A DNA stretch of 14,650 bases from Pseudopedobacter sp038237895 (GCA_038237895.1 JBBRYE010000094.1:1-14650), one strand, 5' to 3'; positions 6,612-13,877 are shown, counted from the stretch's first letter. The notes: a model not told the origin generated them from the letters alone. Translations and numbers: made by a program.

Positions 6612-8294
6612 CTATGCTTTTTTAGCATTAAATAACAAATCTATTTCTTGTAAACTAAAAGCGTTTAAACAATCCGTTTTTGATAAACCACCTTTTCGGG
6701 CAACGTGAATTCCATATTGCATATCTAACAAACCTTCAGTACGGTGTGCATCAGGATTTATGGATAATAAAACTCCTTTTTGTAATGCATATCTATGCCA
6801 ACGCCAATCTAAATCTAATCTTAAAGGATTTGCATTAATTTCTATAATTACTTTATGTGCTGCACAGGCATCAATTATTTTTTTAAAATCTAAAGAATAA
6901 CCAGTTCTACTTAATAATAATCTGCCAGTTGGGTGCCCTAAAATTGTGGTATAAGGATTTTCGATTGCCTTAATTAATCTATTCGTTGCCCTTTCTTCAT
7001 CCATATTTAAAACCGAATGAACGGAAGCAACAACAAAATCAAATCGTTTTAAAATTTCTTCAGGATAATCTAAACTTCCATCAGATAAAATATCAGATTC
7101 TATACCCTTAAATATTTTAAATGGAGTTAGTTTTTTATTAAGATGATCAATTTCTTCTTGCTGTTGTAAAACCCTTTCTATGCTCAATCCTTTTGCATAA
7201 ACAGCAGTTTTAGAGTGATCGCACATCCCAAGATATTCTAAATTCATCTTGTCACGGCAATATAAAGCCATTTCTTCTATAGAATGAACACCATCGCTCC
7301 AAGTGCTGTGGTTGTGTAAAGTGCCTTTTAAATCTTCATTAACAATTAAATTGGGAAGTTGATGTTGTAAGGCTAAATCCACTTCATTATTACCTTCTCT
7401 CAATTCTGGCAAAATAAAATCCATTCCTGCAGATTGGTATAAATCTTCTTCATTATCAAAAAGTAGATTTGATTTTAAATGAGTTTTTACTAATGCGATA
7501 TGAGTATCAGAGCCTGTTGTATTAAAAACTGCATTTCCTTTTTCTTCTGGTTTGCAAATTGTGATATTGATTTTGATGCCGTTATTATCTTGGATTAGAA
7601 TTTCTTTTTTTTCGACGTTGGTTTCTACTACTTCAAAAATTTCATCAAATTTCTCTAAAAGTAAATCGTCTTCTTTTGATACTACTAAAAACGAAAGCAC
7701 ATCAATTATTTCACATTTTCTCCTAAACTCTCCGGTTATTAAAACTTCAACTTCAGCATCAATTTTTTGATAGGCTTTAAGAAATTCATTTTGATAGGAA
7801 ACGGCAATTTTTTCTAGTTTGGCATAAAGAAATCTGCCCATATTGGCCATCTTAAATTCGATGGATTTTTTAATTTCTTCTTGTGTTTTTAAACCAAAAC
7901 CCTTTGCCTCAATTAATCTGTTTTCATTACAAGCATAATAAAGTTCTCCAACAGTTTCAATTTCTAAAACATTCCAGATAATCTCAATTTTTTTTGGACC
8001 GAGACCTTTTATCGTCATCATTTCTAAAATACCTTCTGGAGTTTGAGCAATTAAAGTATTTAACTCTTCCATTTCTCCTTTTTGCAAAAGTTCTGTAATT
8101 TTAGCTGCAGAACTTTTTCCAATACCTTCAATCTTTTCTAATTCATCCGGGTTTTTTTCTTTTAATTTAAATGGTAATTTATCAATCTTAAAAGAAGCAT
8201 TTGCTATAGATTTTATTTTAAAAGGATTTTCTTGATGCAATACCATCAATTGTGATAGGAGTTTGAATGCTTTAGATATTTCTTTATTTTCCAT
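6612..8294 (-). CDS. polX: PolX-family protein: PHP nuclease with degenerate polymerase domain
   Basis: The protein has the bacterial PolX layout and length (560 residues): an N-terminal 8-kDa-like region with helix-hairpin-helix motifs (IEGIGKSSA 55-63, IKGLGPKKI 95-103), a family X nucleotidyltransferase palm and fingers (about 150-310), and a C-terminal PHP phosphoesterase domain (about 320-558). The PHP metal ligands all look present: His327, His329, Asp334, His360, Glu399, His426, His454, Asp515 and His517. The palm keeps GEFRR (188-192) and TGSDTH (260-265), but the metal-binding DxD expected seven residues after the GSxRR arginine pair reads VLS (199-201), and the third Asp is Asn243. 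I infer it is a 3'-5' exonuclease or other PHP phosphoesterase without polymerase activity. It is first in the unit with the GT9 and sixA-like genes, just after the sppA terminator. Confidence 0.9.
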   Translation of the reverse strand: MENKEISKAFKLLSQLMVLHQENPFKIKSIANASFKIDKLPFKLKEKNPDELEKIEGIGKSSAAKITELLQKGEMEELNTLIAQTPEGILEMMTIKGLGPKKIEIIWNVLEIETVGELYYACNENRLIEAKGFGLKTQEEIKKSIEFKMANMGRFLYAKLEKIAVSYQNEFLKAYQKIDAEVEVLITGEFRRKCEIIDVLSFLVVSKEDDLLLEKFDEIFEVVETNVEKKEILIQDNNGIKINITICKPEEKGNAVFNTTGSDTHIALVKTHLKSNLLFDNEEDLYQSAGMDFILPELREGNNEVDLALQHQLPNLIVNEDLKGTLHNHSTWSDGVHSIEEMALYCRDKMNLEYLGMCDHSKTAVYAKGLSIERVLQQQEEIDHLNKKLTPFKIFKGIESDILSDGSLDYPEEILKRFDFVVASVHSVLNMDEERATNRLIKAIENPYTTILGHPTGRLLLSRTGYSLDFKKIIDACAAHKVIIEINANPLRLDLDWRWHRYALQKGVLLSINPDAHRTEGLLDMQYGIHVARKGGLSKTDCLNAFSLQEIDLLFNAKKA

Positions 8295-8319
8295 TGATAT
8301 TCTATTTTAAAAGCATAAT

Positions 8320-8360
8320 AAATAAAAAGCTCACTAGAATTTCTAGTGAGCTTTTTATTT
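8320..8360 (-). terminator. Intrinsic terminator of sppA (perfect 20-bp stem)
   Basis: Bases 8320-8339 and 8341-8360 are perfect inverted repeats around a single T at 8340. The inner stem pairs AGCTCACTAGAA with TTCTAGTGAGCT and is flanked by A-rich and T-rich ends that form a CTTTTTATTT tail on either strand. It begins 13 bp beyond the sppA stop on the minus strand and 26 bp before the polX start, so it most probably terminates sppA transcription and gives polX its own start. Because the structure is symmetrical it could also stop transcripts coming from the other side. Confidence 0.9.
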
Positions 8361-8373
8361 AAAATATTAGATA

Positions 8374-10134
8374 TTAATTAATTTCCATATAAAAAGGCAT
8401 TCTTGCTTGTAAACCTTTCATATTAGTAACTTCTTTTATTTTTTGATAGTAAGGATAATTTACACCAAGTTCTTGCTTAACCATGTAGGTTTTAATTTTA
8501 TCTCCAGAATTATCCAATAGTCCAAAAAATCCTTGTTTAATTTCTGGATAGTTTACTAATTTATAATCGTCTAATTTAGCTTTTCTTGCTGCCGATTTAA
8601 TAGCATCTTCTAAATGTCCAATCCTATCAACTAATTTGATTTTAATCGCTTGTTCGCCTGTCCACACTCTTCCTTGCCCAATGCTATCAACATATTGTTG
8701 TGATATTTTTCTACCTTCTGATACTCTTTTAGTAAAATCAGCATAAGTTCTGTTTACTTCTTTTTGCAATATCATTTTTTCTGGTACACTTAAAGGCCTT
8801 GTTACATTTCCTAAATCTGCAAACTGACCAGTTTTAACTCCGTCAAATGTTACTCCTAGTTTATCATTTAAAAACCCTTTCATATTTGGGATAATAGCAA
8901 AAACACCAATAGAACCAGTTATGGTATTTGATTCAGCAAAAATAGAATCGGCAGCACATGAGATATAATACCCTCCAGAAGCAGCATAATCACCCATAGA
9001 AACAATCAAAGGTTTTGCTTTCTTGGTTAATAAAACTTCTCTCCAAATAACATCAGATGCTAATGAACTTCCTCCAGGACTGTTTACCCTAAGAACTACC
9101 GCTTTTACTTTATCATCTAATCTTGCTTTTCTTAAAGCTTTAGAAATTCCTTCAGACCCAATTGAATTTTCATCACCTTCACCGCCATTAATTTCTCCAT
9201 TTGCATAAATAATTGCAATTTTATTTTTAGCAGATGATGATGATTTGATCGACTTTGCATAATCAGAAATTCCAACTGTTTTTAGGTCGTCTTTTTTATC
9301 AATACCAGTTTTAGATTTTAACTCTTCCAAAACTTCATCTTTATATTTTAACCCATCAATCAATTTTAATTTTACAGCATCTTCTGGTGAGCGAGATAAT
9401 AAATTATTTGCAATAGAAATAATAGAATCTTGAGGGATATTTCTGCTTTTTGCAATTTCACTTGTAAAATGACCGTAAAGAGAACCCAGTAGTTCAGTTG
9501 TTTGCAAACGATTAGCATCGCTCATTTTATTTAAAATATAAGGCTCAACAGCACTTTTATAAGTACCCACTTTTATAACTTGAGCTTCTATACCTAATTT
9601 ATCTAACGCTCCCTTATAAAAGGTAATCTCAGAACTAAAACCTTTTAATTCTAATAAACCTTGTGGGTTTAAATATACCTTATCAGCAACAGAAGCTAAA
9701 TAATAAGCGCCTTGGGTGTAAATCTCGCTGTAAGCATAAATAAATTTCTTTGATTTTTTAAAATCTATTAAAGCATCTCGAATTTCTTCAATGCTAGCAA
9801 AACCTGTCATCAAATAACTTACATCCAAATAGATTCCTTTAATGTGGTCGTCATCTTTTGCATTTTTGATACTTTTTAAAATATCATTTAAACCAACTGA
9901 TTTTTCGCCCTTAAAAGGGCCAATGTCTAAATTATCTAAAGGAGTAGAAGCGCTTCTTTCTATAATTGGGATATTTAAATTTAGATGTAATATGGTGTTA
10001 TCCTTTACTTCAACAGTTTCATTAGAGCTAGAAACAACAGCTGTAACTCCGGCAATTAGAATTACGAATAACAAAAGGGTGGCGATAATAATTCCAACCA
10101 TTGAGGCAAAAACAAACTTAAAGAATTGTTTCAT
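8374..10134 (-). CDS. sppA: Signal peptide peptidase SppA, 67K (long) type
   Basis: SppA is a membrane-bound S49-family serine protease that degrades signal peptides left in the inner membrane and some membrane proteins. The 586-residue length fits the long two-domain type. An N-terminal anchor spans about 12-34. The first S49 repeat covers about 85-260 and contributes the general-base lysine in VGTYKSAVEPYI (Lys193). The second repeat, about 300-520, carries VNSPGGSS at 350-357 and the nucleophile in MGDYAASGGYYIS (Ser386), then NTITGSIGVF at 403-412. Both members of the Ser/Lys dyad are therefore present. The catalytic domain should face the periplasm. It is transcribed alone: a promoter-like element lies just upstream, divergent from folK, and a strong terminator lies 13 bp downstream. 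Confidence 0.95.
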   Translation of the reverse strand: MKQFFKFVFASMVGIIIATLLLFVILIAGVTAVVSSSNETVEVKDNTILHLNLNIPIIERSASTPLDNLDIGPFKGEKSVGLNDILKSIKNAKDDDHIKGIYLDVSYLMTGFASIEEIRDALIDFKKSKKFIYAYSEIYTQGAYYLASVADKVYLNPQGLLELKGFSSEITFYKGALDKLGIEAQVIKVGTYKSAVEPYILNKMSDANRLQTTELLGSLYGHFTSEIAKSRNIPQDSIISIANNLLSRSPEDAVKLKLIDGLKYKDEVLEELKSKTGIDKKDDLKTVGISDYAKSIKSSSSAKNKIAIIYANGEINGGEGDENSIGSEGISKALRKARLDDKVKAVVLRVNSPGGSSLASDVIWREVLLTKKAKPLIVSMGDYAASGGYYISCAADSIFAESNTITGSIGVFAIIPNMKGFLNDKLGVTFDGVKTGQFADLGNVTRPLSVPEKMILQKEVNRTYADFTKRVSEGRKISQQYVDSIGQGRVWTGEQAIKIKLVDRIGHLEDAIKSAARKAKLDDYKLVNYPEIKQGFFGLLDNSGDKIKTYMVKQELGVNYPYYQKIKEVTNMKGLQARMPFYMEIN

Positions 10135-10165
10135 TAGAGATTTTTTGTTTTAAAATACTATTTTG

Positions 10166-10198
10166 CAAATATAAATTTTAGATGCGCATTAAAAGCAA
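10166..10198 (-). promoter_or_regulatory. Candidate Bacteroidota -33/-7 promoter for sppA
   Basis: Read on the minus strand, bases 10173-10166 are TATATTTG, an exact match to the Bacteroidota -7 consensus TAnnTTTG. A TTG (10198-10196) lies 22 bp upstream as the -33 element, within the reported 17-23 bp spacing. Transcription would begin near 10160, about 25 nt before the sppA ATG. The 78 bp region is shared with divergent folK, whose own candidate (TTTG at 10144-10147, TAAATTTT at 10172-10179, 24 bp apart) is weaker and overlaps this one. Confidence 0.5.
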
Positions 10199-10212
10199 TT
10201 GTTACAACATTT

Positions 10213-10710
10213 ATGTGTAAGGTTTACTTACTTTTAGGGGGTAATTTAAACGATAGGGAAAATAATATCTCCTTAGCTTTAAACTACTTGAAAAAAGAAA
10301 TTGGAAACATCATTCAAAAATCTTTAATTTATGAAACAAAAGCTTGGGGATTACAGCAACAACCTGATTTTTTGAACCTTGCAGTAGAAATTCAGACAGA
10401 TTTAGAACCATTAGAATTATTAAACAAAACGCAAGAAATTGAGAATAAATTAGGTAGACGGAGAGAAGAAAAATGGGGAGCAAGAACTATGGATATTGAT
10501 ATATTATTTTATGATGATATCATTATTAAAACAGACAAACTTACCATCCCTCATCCTTTAATTGCACAAAGGATGTTTGTTTTAAAACCTTTAAATGAAA
10601 TTGCAACAAATTTACAGCATCCTATTTTACACCAAAGTATTAATCAACTTTTGATAAATTGTTTAGATAAATTAACTGTAAATCAGTATAAATATTTGAA
10701 ATTAAACTAA
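10213..10710 (+). CDS. folK: 6-hydroxymethyl-7,8-dihydropterin pyrophosphokinase (HPPK)
   Basis: FolK transfers pyrophosphate from ATP to 6-hydroxymethyl-dihydropterin, the step before dihydropteroate synthase in folate synthesis. The 165-residue length is typical. Motifs in order: YLLLGGNLNDR at 5-15, the YETKAWG pterin-binding loop at 40-46, QPDFLNLAV at 50-58, LGRRREEKWGART at 80-92, the metal-binding MDIDILFYD at 93-101 with Asp94 and Asp96, and IPHPLIAQRMFVLKPL at 112-127. The enzyme is cytoplasmic. It is the first gene of a two-gene unit, divergent from sppA, and its stop overlaps the start of the HPt gene as TAATG, which suggests coupled translation. No other folate gene is visible in the window. 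Confidence 0.96.
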   Translation: MCKVYLLLGGNLNDRENNISLALNYLKKEIGNIIQKSLIYETKAWGLQQQPDFLNLAVEIQTDLEPLELLNKTQEIENKLGRRREEKWGARTMDIDILFYDDIIIKTDKLTIPHPLIAQRMFVLKPLNEIATNLQHPILHQSINQLLINCLDKLTVNQYKYLKLN

Positions 10711-11078
10711 TGAGCGAAATAGAAATAATTATAGATTTATCTTATCTGCAAGAATTGGCAAGTGATAACAAAGATTTTGTGATAGAAATGATAGATGTTT
10801 TTCTATTACAGACCCCAAATTATCTGGCAGTTTTAGAAGAGGGTGTGATATCTAAAAATTTTAAAACAATTGCAGATGCTTCTCATAAAATAAAGCCAAC
10901 CTTAACTTTTATGGGGGTTACTTCCGCTAAAGAAACCATAACAGAAATGGAAAGTTGGGCTAGGAAAGAAGAAAATTATGAAGGAATTTTAAATGATTTT
11001 AACTCATTAAAGGAAGTATTTAAAACCATTTACGTTAAACTAGAAGAAAAAAAATCAGAATTTTTGGCTAATGATTAA
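10710..11078 (+). CDS. Orphan HPt (histidine phosphotransfer) domain protein
   Basis: This 122-residue protein is a single HPt four-helix-bundle domain, which shuttles phosphoryl groups between response-regulator receivers in multistep phosphorelays. The phosphorylatable histidine is His59 in DASHKIKPTLTFMG (56-69), preceded by a helix with the FLLQTPNYLAVLE (31-43) pattern typical of the domain. The motif reads HKIKP where the common form is HxLKG, so the glycine that normally lets the kinase approach is a proline; this may be a lineage variant. It has no membrane segment. There is no histidine kinase or receiver nearby, so its partners are unknown. Its ATG overlaps the folK stop (TAATG), and its own TAA overlaps the convergent purS stop in a shared TTAA. 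Confidence 0.88.
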   Translation: MSEIEIIIDLSYLQELASDNKDFVIEMIDVFLLQTPNYLAVLEEGVISKNFKTIADASHKIKPTLTFMGVTSAKETITEMESWARKEENYEGILNDFNSLKEVFKTIYVKLEEKKSEFLAND

Positions 11079-11329
11079 AGCTCTGTAATATCAAAAACGT
11101 AACTTTCCATAATCACATTTGCCAAAAGCTTCTTGCATGCTGTTTCTACTTTTTCTGTAGCAATTTCTTTATTTTCAGCCTCAATCTCTAAAGTAATGTG
11201 TCGACCAATGCGCACATTGCTTATTTCTGATAAATCAAGATTTTTCATGCTCCCTGTAACAGCTTTTCCTTGAGGATCCAAAATTTCTTTTAATGGCATT
11301 ACATCTATAGCGGCTGAGAATTTTTTCAT
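11075..11329 (-). CDS. purS: Phosphoribosylformylglycinamidine synthase subunit PurS
   Basis: PurS is the small structural subunit that, with PurQ and the short form of PurL, makes the FGAM synthase of purine synthesis, helping pass ammonia from PurQ to PurL. The 84-residue length fits. Family features are ILDPQGKAV at 16-24, ISNVRIGRH at 36-44, and KKLLANVIMESY at 66-77. It is cytoplasmic. Its ATG overlaps the pssA stop (ATGA on the minus strand), so it is probably co-translated with pssA despite no metabolic link. Neither purQ nor purL is in the window; their presence elsewhere, with PurL in the short form, is expected if this PurS is functional. Confidence 0.9.
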   Translation of the reverse strand: MKKFSAAIDVMPLKEILDPQGKAVTGSMKNLDLSEISNVRIGRHITLEIEAENKEIATEKVETACKKLLANVIMESYVFDITEL

Positions 11330-11997
11330 GATGAGGTTTTAAAATGTATTTGTGAAAAAAGTATGTATAATATTAAAATTATCGGAATTGCTGCGAATTT
11401 AAGAAAAGCCAATAAAATTAGTGCTAAAATTATGAAAATGAACTTGTATTTATTTAATGCCCAGCTTAAACCACTCATTTTCATGGAGAATAGTTTAATC
11501 TCGCTTATTAGCAAATAATTAGTTATTAAAATTATAGCGATTAGAAAATAGGTGTTTCCAAAAATTGGGAAATCAATAATTAACCATGGGAAAGAGATAA
11601 TGAAAAAAGTATTCATTGGGGTATTTAAACCTATAAAATCTTCTGTCTGACGGGTATCGATGTTAAATTTTGCTAAACGCAGAGCAGAAAAAACCGTAAT
11701 TAAAAAACCAGCATAAGCTAAATTTCCTGCACCACTTATAATTAAAAGTTGGTAAATAATTACTCCTGGTAAAAAACCGAAGCTAATCACATCTGCCAAA
11801 GAATCTAATTCTTTGCCAATATCTGATTTTACATGAAGTAGCCTTGCTGCAAAACCATCAAAAAAATCAAATATGCCAGATGCTAAAACAAAAAAGGCAA
11901 CCGTTTTAAGGTCGCCGTTAAATGCGTAAACAATACCAATGCAACCAGACAAAAGATTGCCACAAGTTAATGCGTTTGGGATGTGTTTTTTTATCAT
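11326..11997 (-). CDS. pssA: CDP-diacylglycerol-serine O-phosphatidyltransferase (phosphatidylserine synthase)
   Basis: This 223-residue integral membrane enzyme condenses CDP-diacylglycerol with L-serine to give phosphatidylserine, the precursor of phosphatidylethanolamine. The CDP-alcohol phosphatidyltransferase signature DGxxAR-x8-GxxxDxxxD is complete at residues 47-69 (Asp47, Gly48, Ala51, Arg52, Gly61, Asp65, Asp69). The opening HIPNALTCGNLLSGCIGI (5-22) is characteristic of PssA rather than PgsA. Five to seven hydrophobic segments follow (for example about 75-90, 94-108, 130-148, 149-165, 184-200 and 202-217). It ends by overlapping purS at ATGA. Upstream, 86 bp containing a repeat and a hairpin separate it from rho. 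Substrate assignment (serine rather than another alcohol) rests on family resemblance. Confidence 0.92.
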   Translation of the reverse strand: MIKKHIPNALTCGNLLSGCIGIVYAFNGDLKTVAFFVLASGIFDFFDGFAARLLHVKSDIGKELDSLADVISFGFLPGVIIYQLLIISGAGNLAYAGFLITVFSALRLAKFNIDTRQTEDFIGLNTPMNTFFIISFPWLIIDFPIFGNTYFLIAIILITNYLLISEIKLFSMKMSGLSWALNKYKFIFIILALILLAFLKFAAIPIILILYILFSQIHFKTSS

Positions 11998-12014
11998 GTT
12001 TTGGGTAAAAGATT

Positions 12015-12060
12015 AAAGAACAAGGACGAAAGATAAAATGGTATTACATCCTTGTTCTTT
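12015..12060 (-). terminator. Hairpin downstream of rho; possible rho terminator
   Basis: Bases 12015-12026 (AAAGAACAAGGA) and 12049-12060 (TCCTTGTTCTTT) are perfect 12-bp inverted repeats with a 22-nt loop. On the minus strand the stem is followed by AATCTTTT, a weak U-tract. It sits 24 bp past the rho stop and 17 bp before pssA, so it may end or attenuate the rho transcript. The loop is long and the stem AT-rich, so it could equally be part of a repeat element. Confidence 0.45.
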
Positions 12061-12078
12061 GTTCCTTATTCTTTGTTC
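12051..12078. repeat. Two tandem 14-bp repeats between rho and pssA
   Basis: CTTGTTCTTTGTTC (12051-12064) is followed directly by CTTATTCTTTGTTC (12065-12078), differing at one base. The first copy also supplies most of the right arm of the neighbouring inverted repeat. The composition (TTGTTC/TTTGTTC units) looks like a low-complexity intergenic repeat of the kind that may be dispersed in Bacteroidota genomes, which is my inference and not something the window proves. Confidence 0.7.
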
Positions 12079-12083
12079 CAGTT

Positions 12084-13655
12084 TTAGCTATTCATTGAAA
12101 CTAAAAACTCCTCATTAGATTTTGTGCCTCTCATTTGTGTTAATAAGAACTCCATAGCTTCTTGAGGGTTCATATCTGCTAAATGGTTTCTTAAAATCCA
12201 AAGTCTTTGTAAGGTTTCTTTATCCAATAATAAATCGTCTCTTCTAGTGCTAGAAGCTGTTAGATCAATAGCAGGGAAAATACGTTTGTTAGATAATTTT
12301 CTATCTAATTGCAGTTCCATATTACCAGTACCTTTAAATTCTTCAAAGATAACTTCATCCATTTTAGAACCTGTTTCTGTTAAAGCAGTTGCAAGTATGG
12401 TTAAAGAACCACCGTCTTCAATATTTCGGGCAGCTCCAAAAAATCTTTTTGGTTTGTGTAAAGCGTTTGCATCAACACCACCAGATAAAATTTTACCAGA
12501 TGCTGGGGCAACCGTGTTGTAAGCTCTGGCTAAACGAGTGATTGAATCCAATAATATAACCACATCATGCCCACATTCTACCATTCTTTTAGCTTTCTCT
12601 AAAACGATATTCGCAATTTTAACATGTCTTTCTGCAGGCTCATCAAAAGTAGAAGATACAACTTCGGCTCTTACACTTCTTGCCATATCTGTTACTTCCT
12701 CTGGGCGTTCATCAATTAATAATATAATTAAATAAACTTCTGGATGGTTGGCTGCAATTGCATTAGCAACTTCTTTTAACAAGTTTGTTTTACCAGTTTT
12801 TGGCTGTGCAACAATTAAACCTCTTTGTCCTTTACCAATAGGGGTAAATAAATCCATAATCCTGGTAGAATGGTCACTAGGTTTTATGAAAAGATTTAAT
12901 CTTTCTGTAGGAAATAAAGGTGTTAAATAATCAAAAGGAACTCGGTCTCTTACTTCTGCAGGAACTCTACCGTTGATAGATTCAACCCTTACCAGAGGGA
13001 AATATTTTTCTCCTTCTTTTGGAGGTCTAATGCTTCCTCTAACAGTATCGCCTGTTTTTAATCCAAATAATTTAATTTGAGATTGAGAAACGTAAATATC
13101 ATCTGGTGATGTTAAATAATTATAATCTGATGATCTTAAAAATCCATAACCATCTGGCATAATTTCTAAAACACCTTCATTAATAATTACATTATCAAAA
13201 TCAAATGCAGAGTCTGAATTTCTTTGTTTAGAATGTTTTTCTGGCCTGATAGATTTGAGCTCACTTCTTTGTTCTTGTTCTGTAGTAACATCACTTGTAG
13301 ATGCTTCTGAAGATTGTGTTACTTGTGCCATTCTGTTTCTGGCTGGTAATTCTTCTTTTGATGGATTATCAAACAGAGAAACTTCTTCTGCCGGGCTAGC
13401 GGTTTTTCTTTCTACTGGCTCAGCTTTAGAAACTAAAGTTCTAATTCTTTTTTTAACTTTTTCTTCTTTAGGTTCAGCATCAGCTTCAAGATTTTCTCCA
13501 GTAGTTCTTGCTGCAGAAATTAGATCCTGCTGTTCGCCAATTTTTGCAACTAAATCGGCTTTGCGCAAAATGTCGGTATCTTCTACACCAAAACTTTTTG
13601 CAATTTCACGAAGCTCAGAAACAAGCTTGTCGTTCAATTCGTTTTTATTAAACAT
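12084..13655 (-). CDS. rho: Transcription termination factor Rho, with long N-terminal linker
   Basis: Rho is a hexameric RNA-dependent ATPase/helicase that terminates transcription. The 523-residue protein is about 100 longer than E. coli Rho. An N-terminal Rho_N-like helical domain (about 5-47) is followed by a charged, low-complexity linker (about 50-150, rich in E, K, S and T). The cold-shock-like RNA-binding domain (about 157-228) includes MPDGYGFLRSSDYNYL. The RecA-like ATPase domain carries Walker A in QPKTGKT (284-290), LLIDERPEE at 312-320, Walker B DVVILLDS at 364-371 with Arg374 following, and the Q-loop region LSGGVDANALHKPKRFFGAAR at 390-410. The chosen ATG gives the expected N-terminal domain. 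A 222 bp region separates it from divergent pyrF, so a long 5' leader is possible. Pieces of the linker vary freely among relatives, so its composition alone is not alarming. Confidence 0.97.
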   Translation of the reverse strand: MFNKNELNDKLVSELREIAKSFGVEDTDILRKADLVAKIGEQQDLISAARTTGENLEADAEPKEEKVKKRIRTLVSKAEPVERKTASPAEEVSLFDNPSKEELPARNRMAQVTQSSEASTSDVTTEQEQRSELKSIRPEKHSKQRNSDSAFDFDNVIINEGVLEIMPDGYGFLRSSDYNYLTSPDDIYVSQSQIKLFGLKTGDTVRGSIRPPKEGEKYFPLVRVESINGRVPAEVRDRVPFDYLTPLFPTERLNLFIKPSDHSTRIMDLFTPIGKGQRGLIVAQPKTGKTNLLKEVANAIAANHPEVYLIILLIDERPEEVTDMARSVRAEVVSSTFDEPAERHVKIANIVLEKAKRMVECGHDVVILLDSITRLARAYNTVAPASGKILSGGVDANALHKPKRFFGAARNIEDGGSLTILATALTETGSKMDEVIFEEFKGTGNMELQLDRKLSNKRIFPAIDLTASSTRRDDLLLDKETLQRLWILRNHLADMNPQEAMEFLLTQMRGTKSNEEFLVSMNS

Positions 13656-13782
13656 TAATATGAATTATTGTCAAGGGATTAAAATATGATTTATCGATTT
13701 TGACCAGGTGCTACATTTAAAATCTTAGAGCGAATTTATTTGTTTGACTTAATCCGTAGAAAAAGGATAAATTGAGATTACG

Positions 13783-13812
13783 ATGCAATTATATGTAATT
13801 ATTTGTAATTAA
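13783..13812. repeat. Three tandem 10-bp repeats in the rho-pyrF gap
   Basis: ATGCAATTAT (13783-13792), ATGTAATTAT (13793-13802) and TTGTAATTAA (13803-13812) are consecutive and differ from one another at one to three positions. The period is about one DNA helical turn, so a protein could bind all three on one face. They lie 66-95 bp upstream of the pyrF ATG and immediately before or over a candidate promoter. The rest of the 222 bp gap is AT-rich with no other clear structure. Confidence 0.6.
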
Positions 13813-13830
13813 AAAAATTTGTTAAATTTT
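13802..13830 (+). promoter_or_regulatory. Candidate -33/-7 promoter for pyrF
   Basis: TTTG at 13802-13805 and TAAATTTT at 13823-13830 (seven of eight matches to TAnnTTTG) are 17 bp apart, giving a start about 40 nt before the pyrF ATG. The region is so AT-rich that chance matches are likely, so this is a weak call. Confidence 0.25.
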
Positions 13831-13877
13831 TTTATCATATTAATTTTATCATTTTTGAATCAAATACAAAATTAATA

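Noticed and set aside
9842..10153. A 103-codon open frame on the + strand opposite the sppA start
   Set aside because: It is the mirror of the sppA membrane anchor and first domain, runs through the sppA promoter, and shows no family motif.
13264..13281. Another CTTTGTTCTTGTTC-like stretch resembling the rho-pssA repeat
   Set aside because: It lies inside the rho coding sequence and simply encodes a Glu/Gln-rich part of the linker; it lacks the tandem arrangement and inverted arm.
13255..13689. A 144-codon open frame on the + strand opposite the rho 5' end
   Set aside because: It is antisense to the low-complexity linker of rho, has no recognisable domain, and its Ser/Leu-rich composition is what the complement of that linker gives.
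13867..13874. TAATTTTG on the minus strand as a -7 box for rho
   Set aside because: The match to TAnnTTTG is exact, but no TTG is placed at 17-23 bp (the nearest are at about 15 and 27), and it would give a leader over 200 nt; kept only as a possibility.
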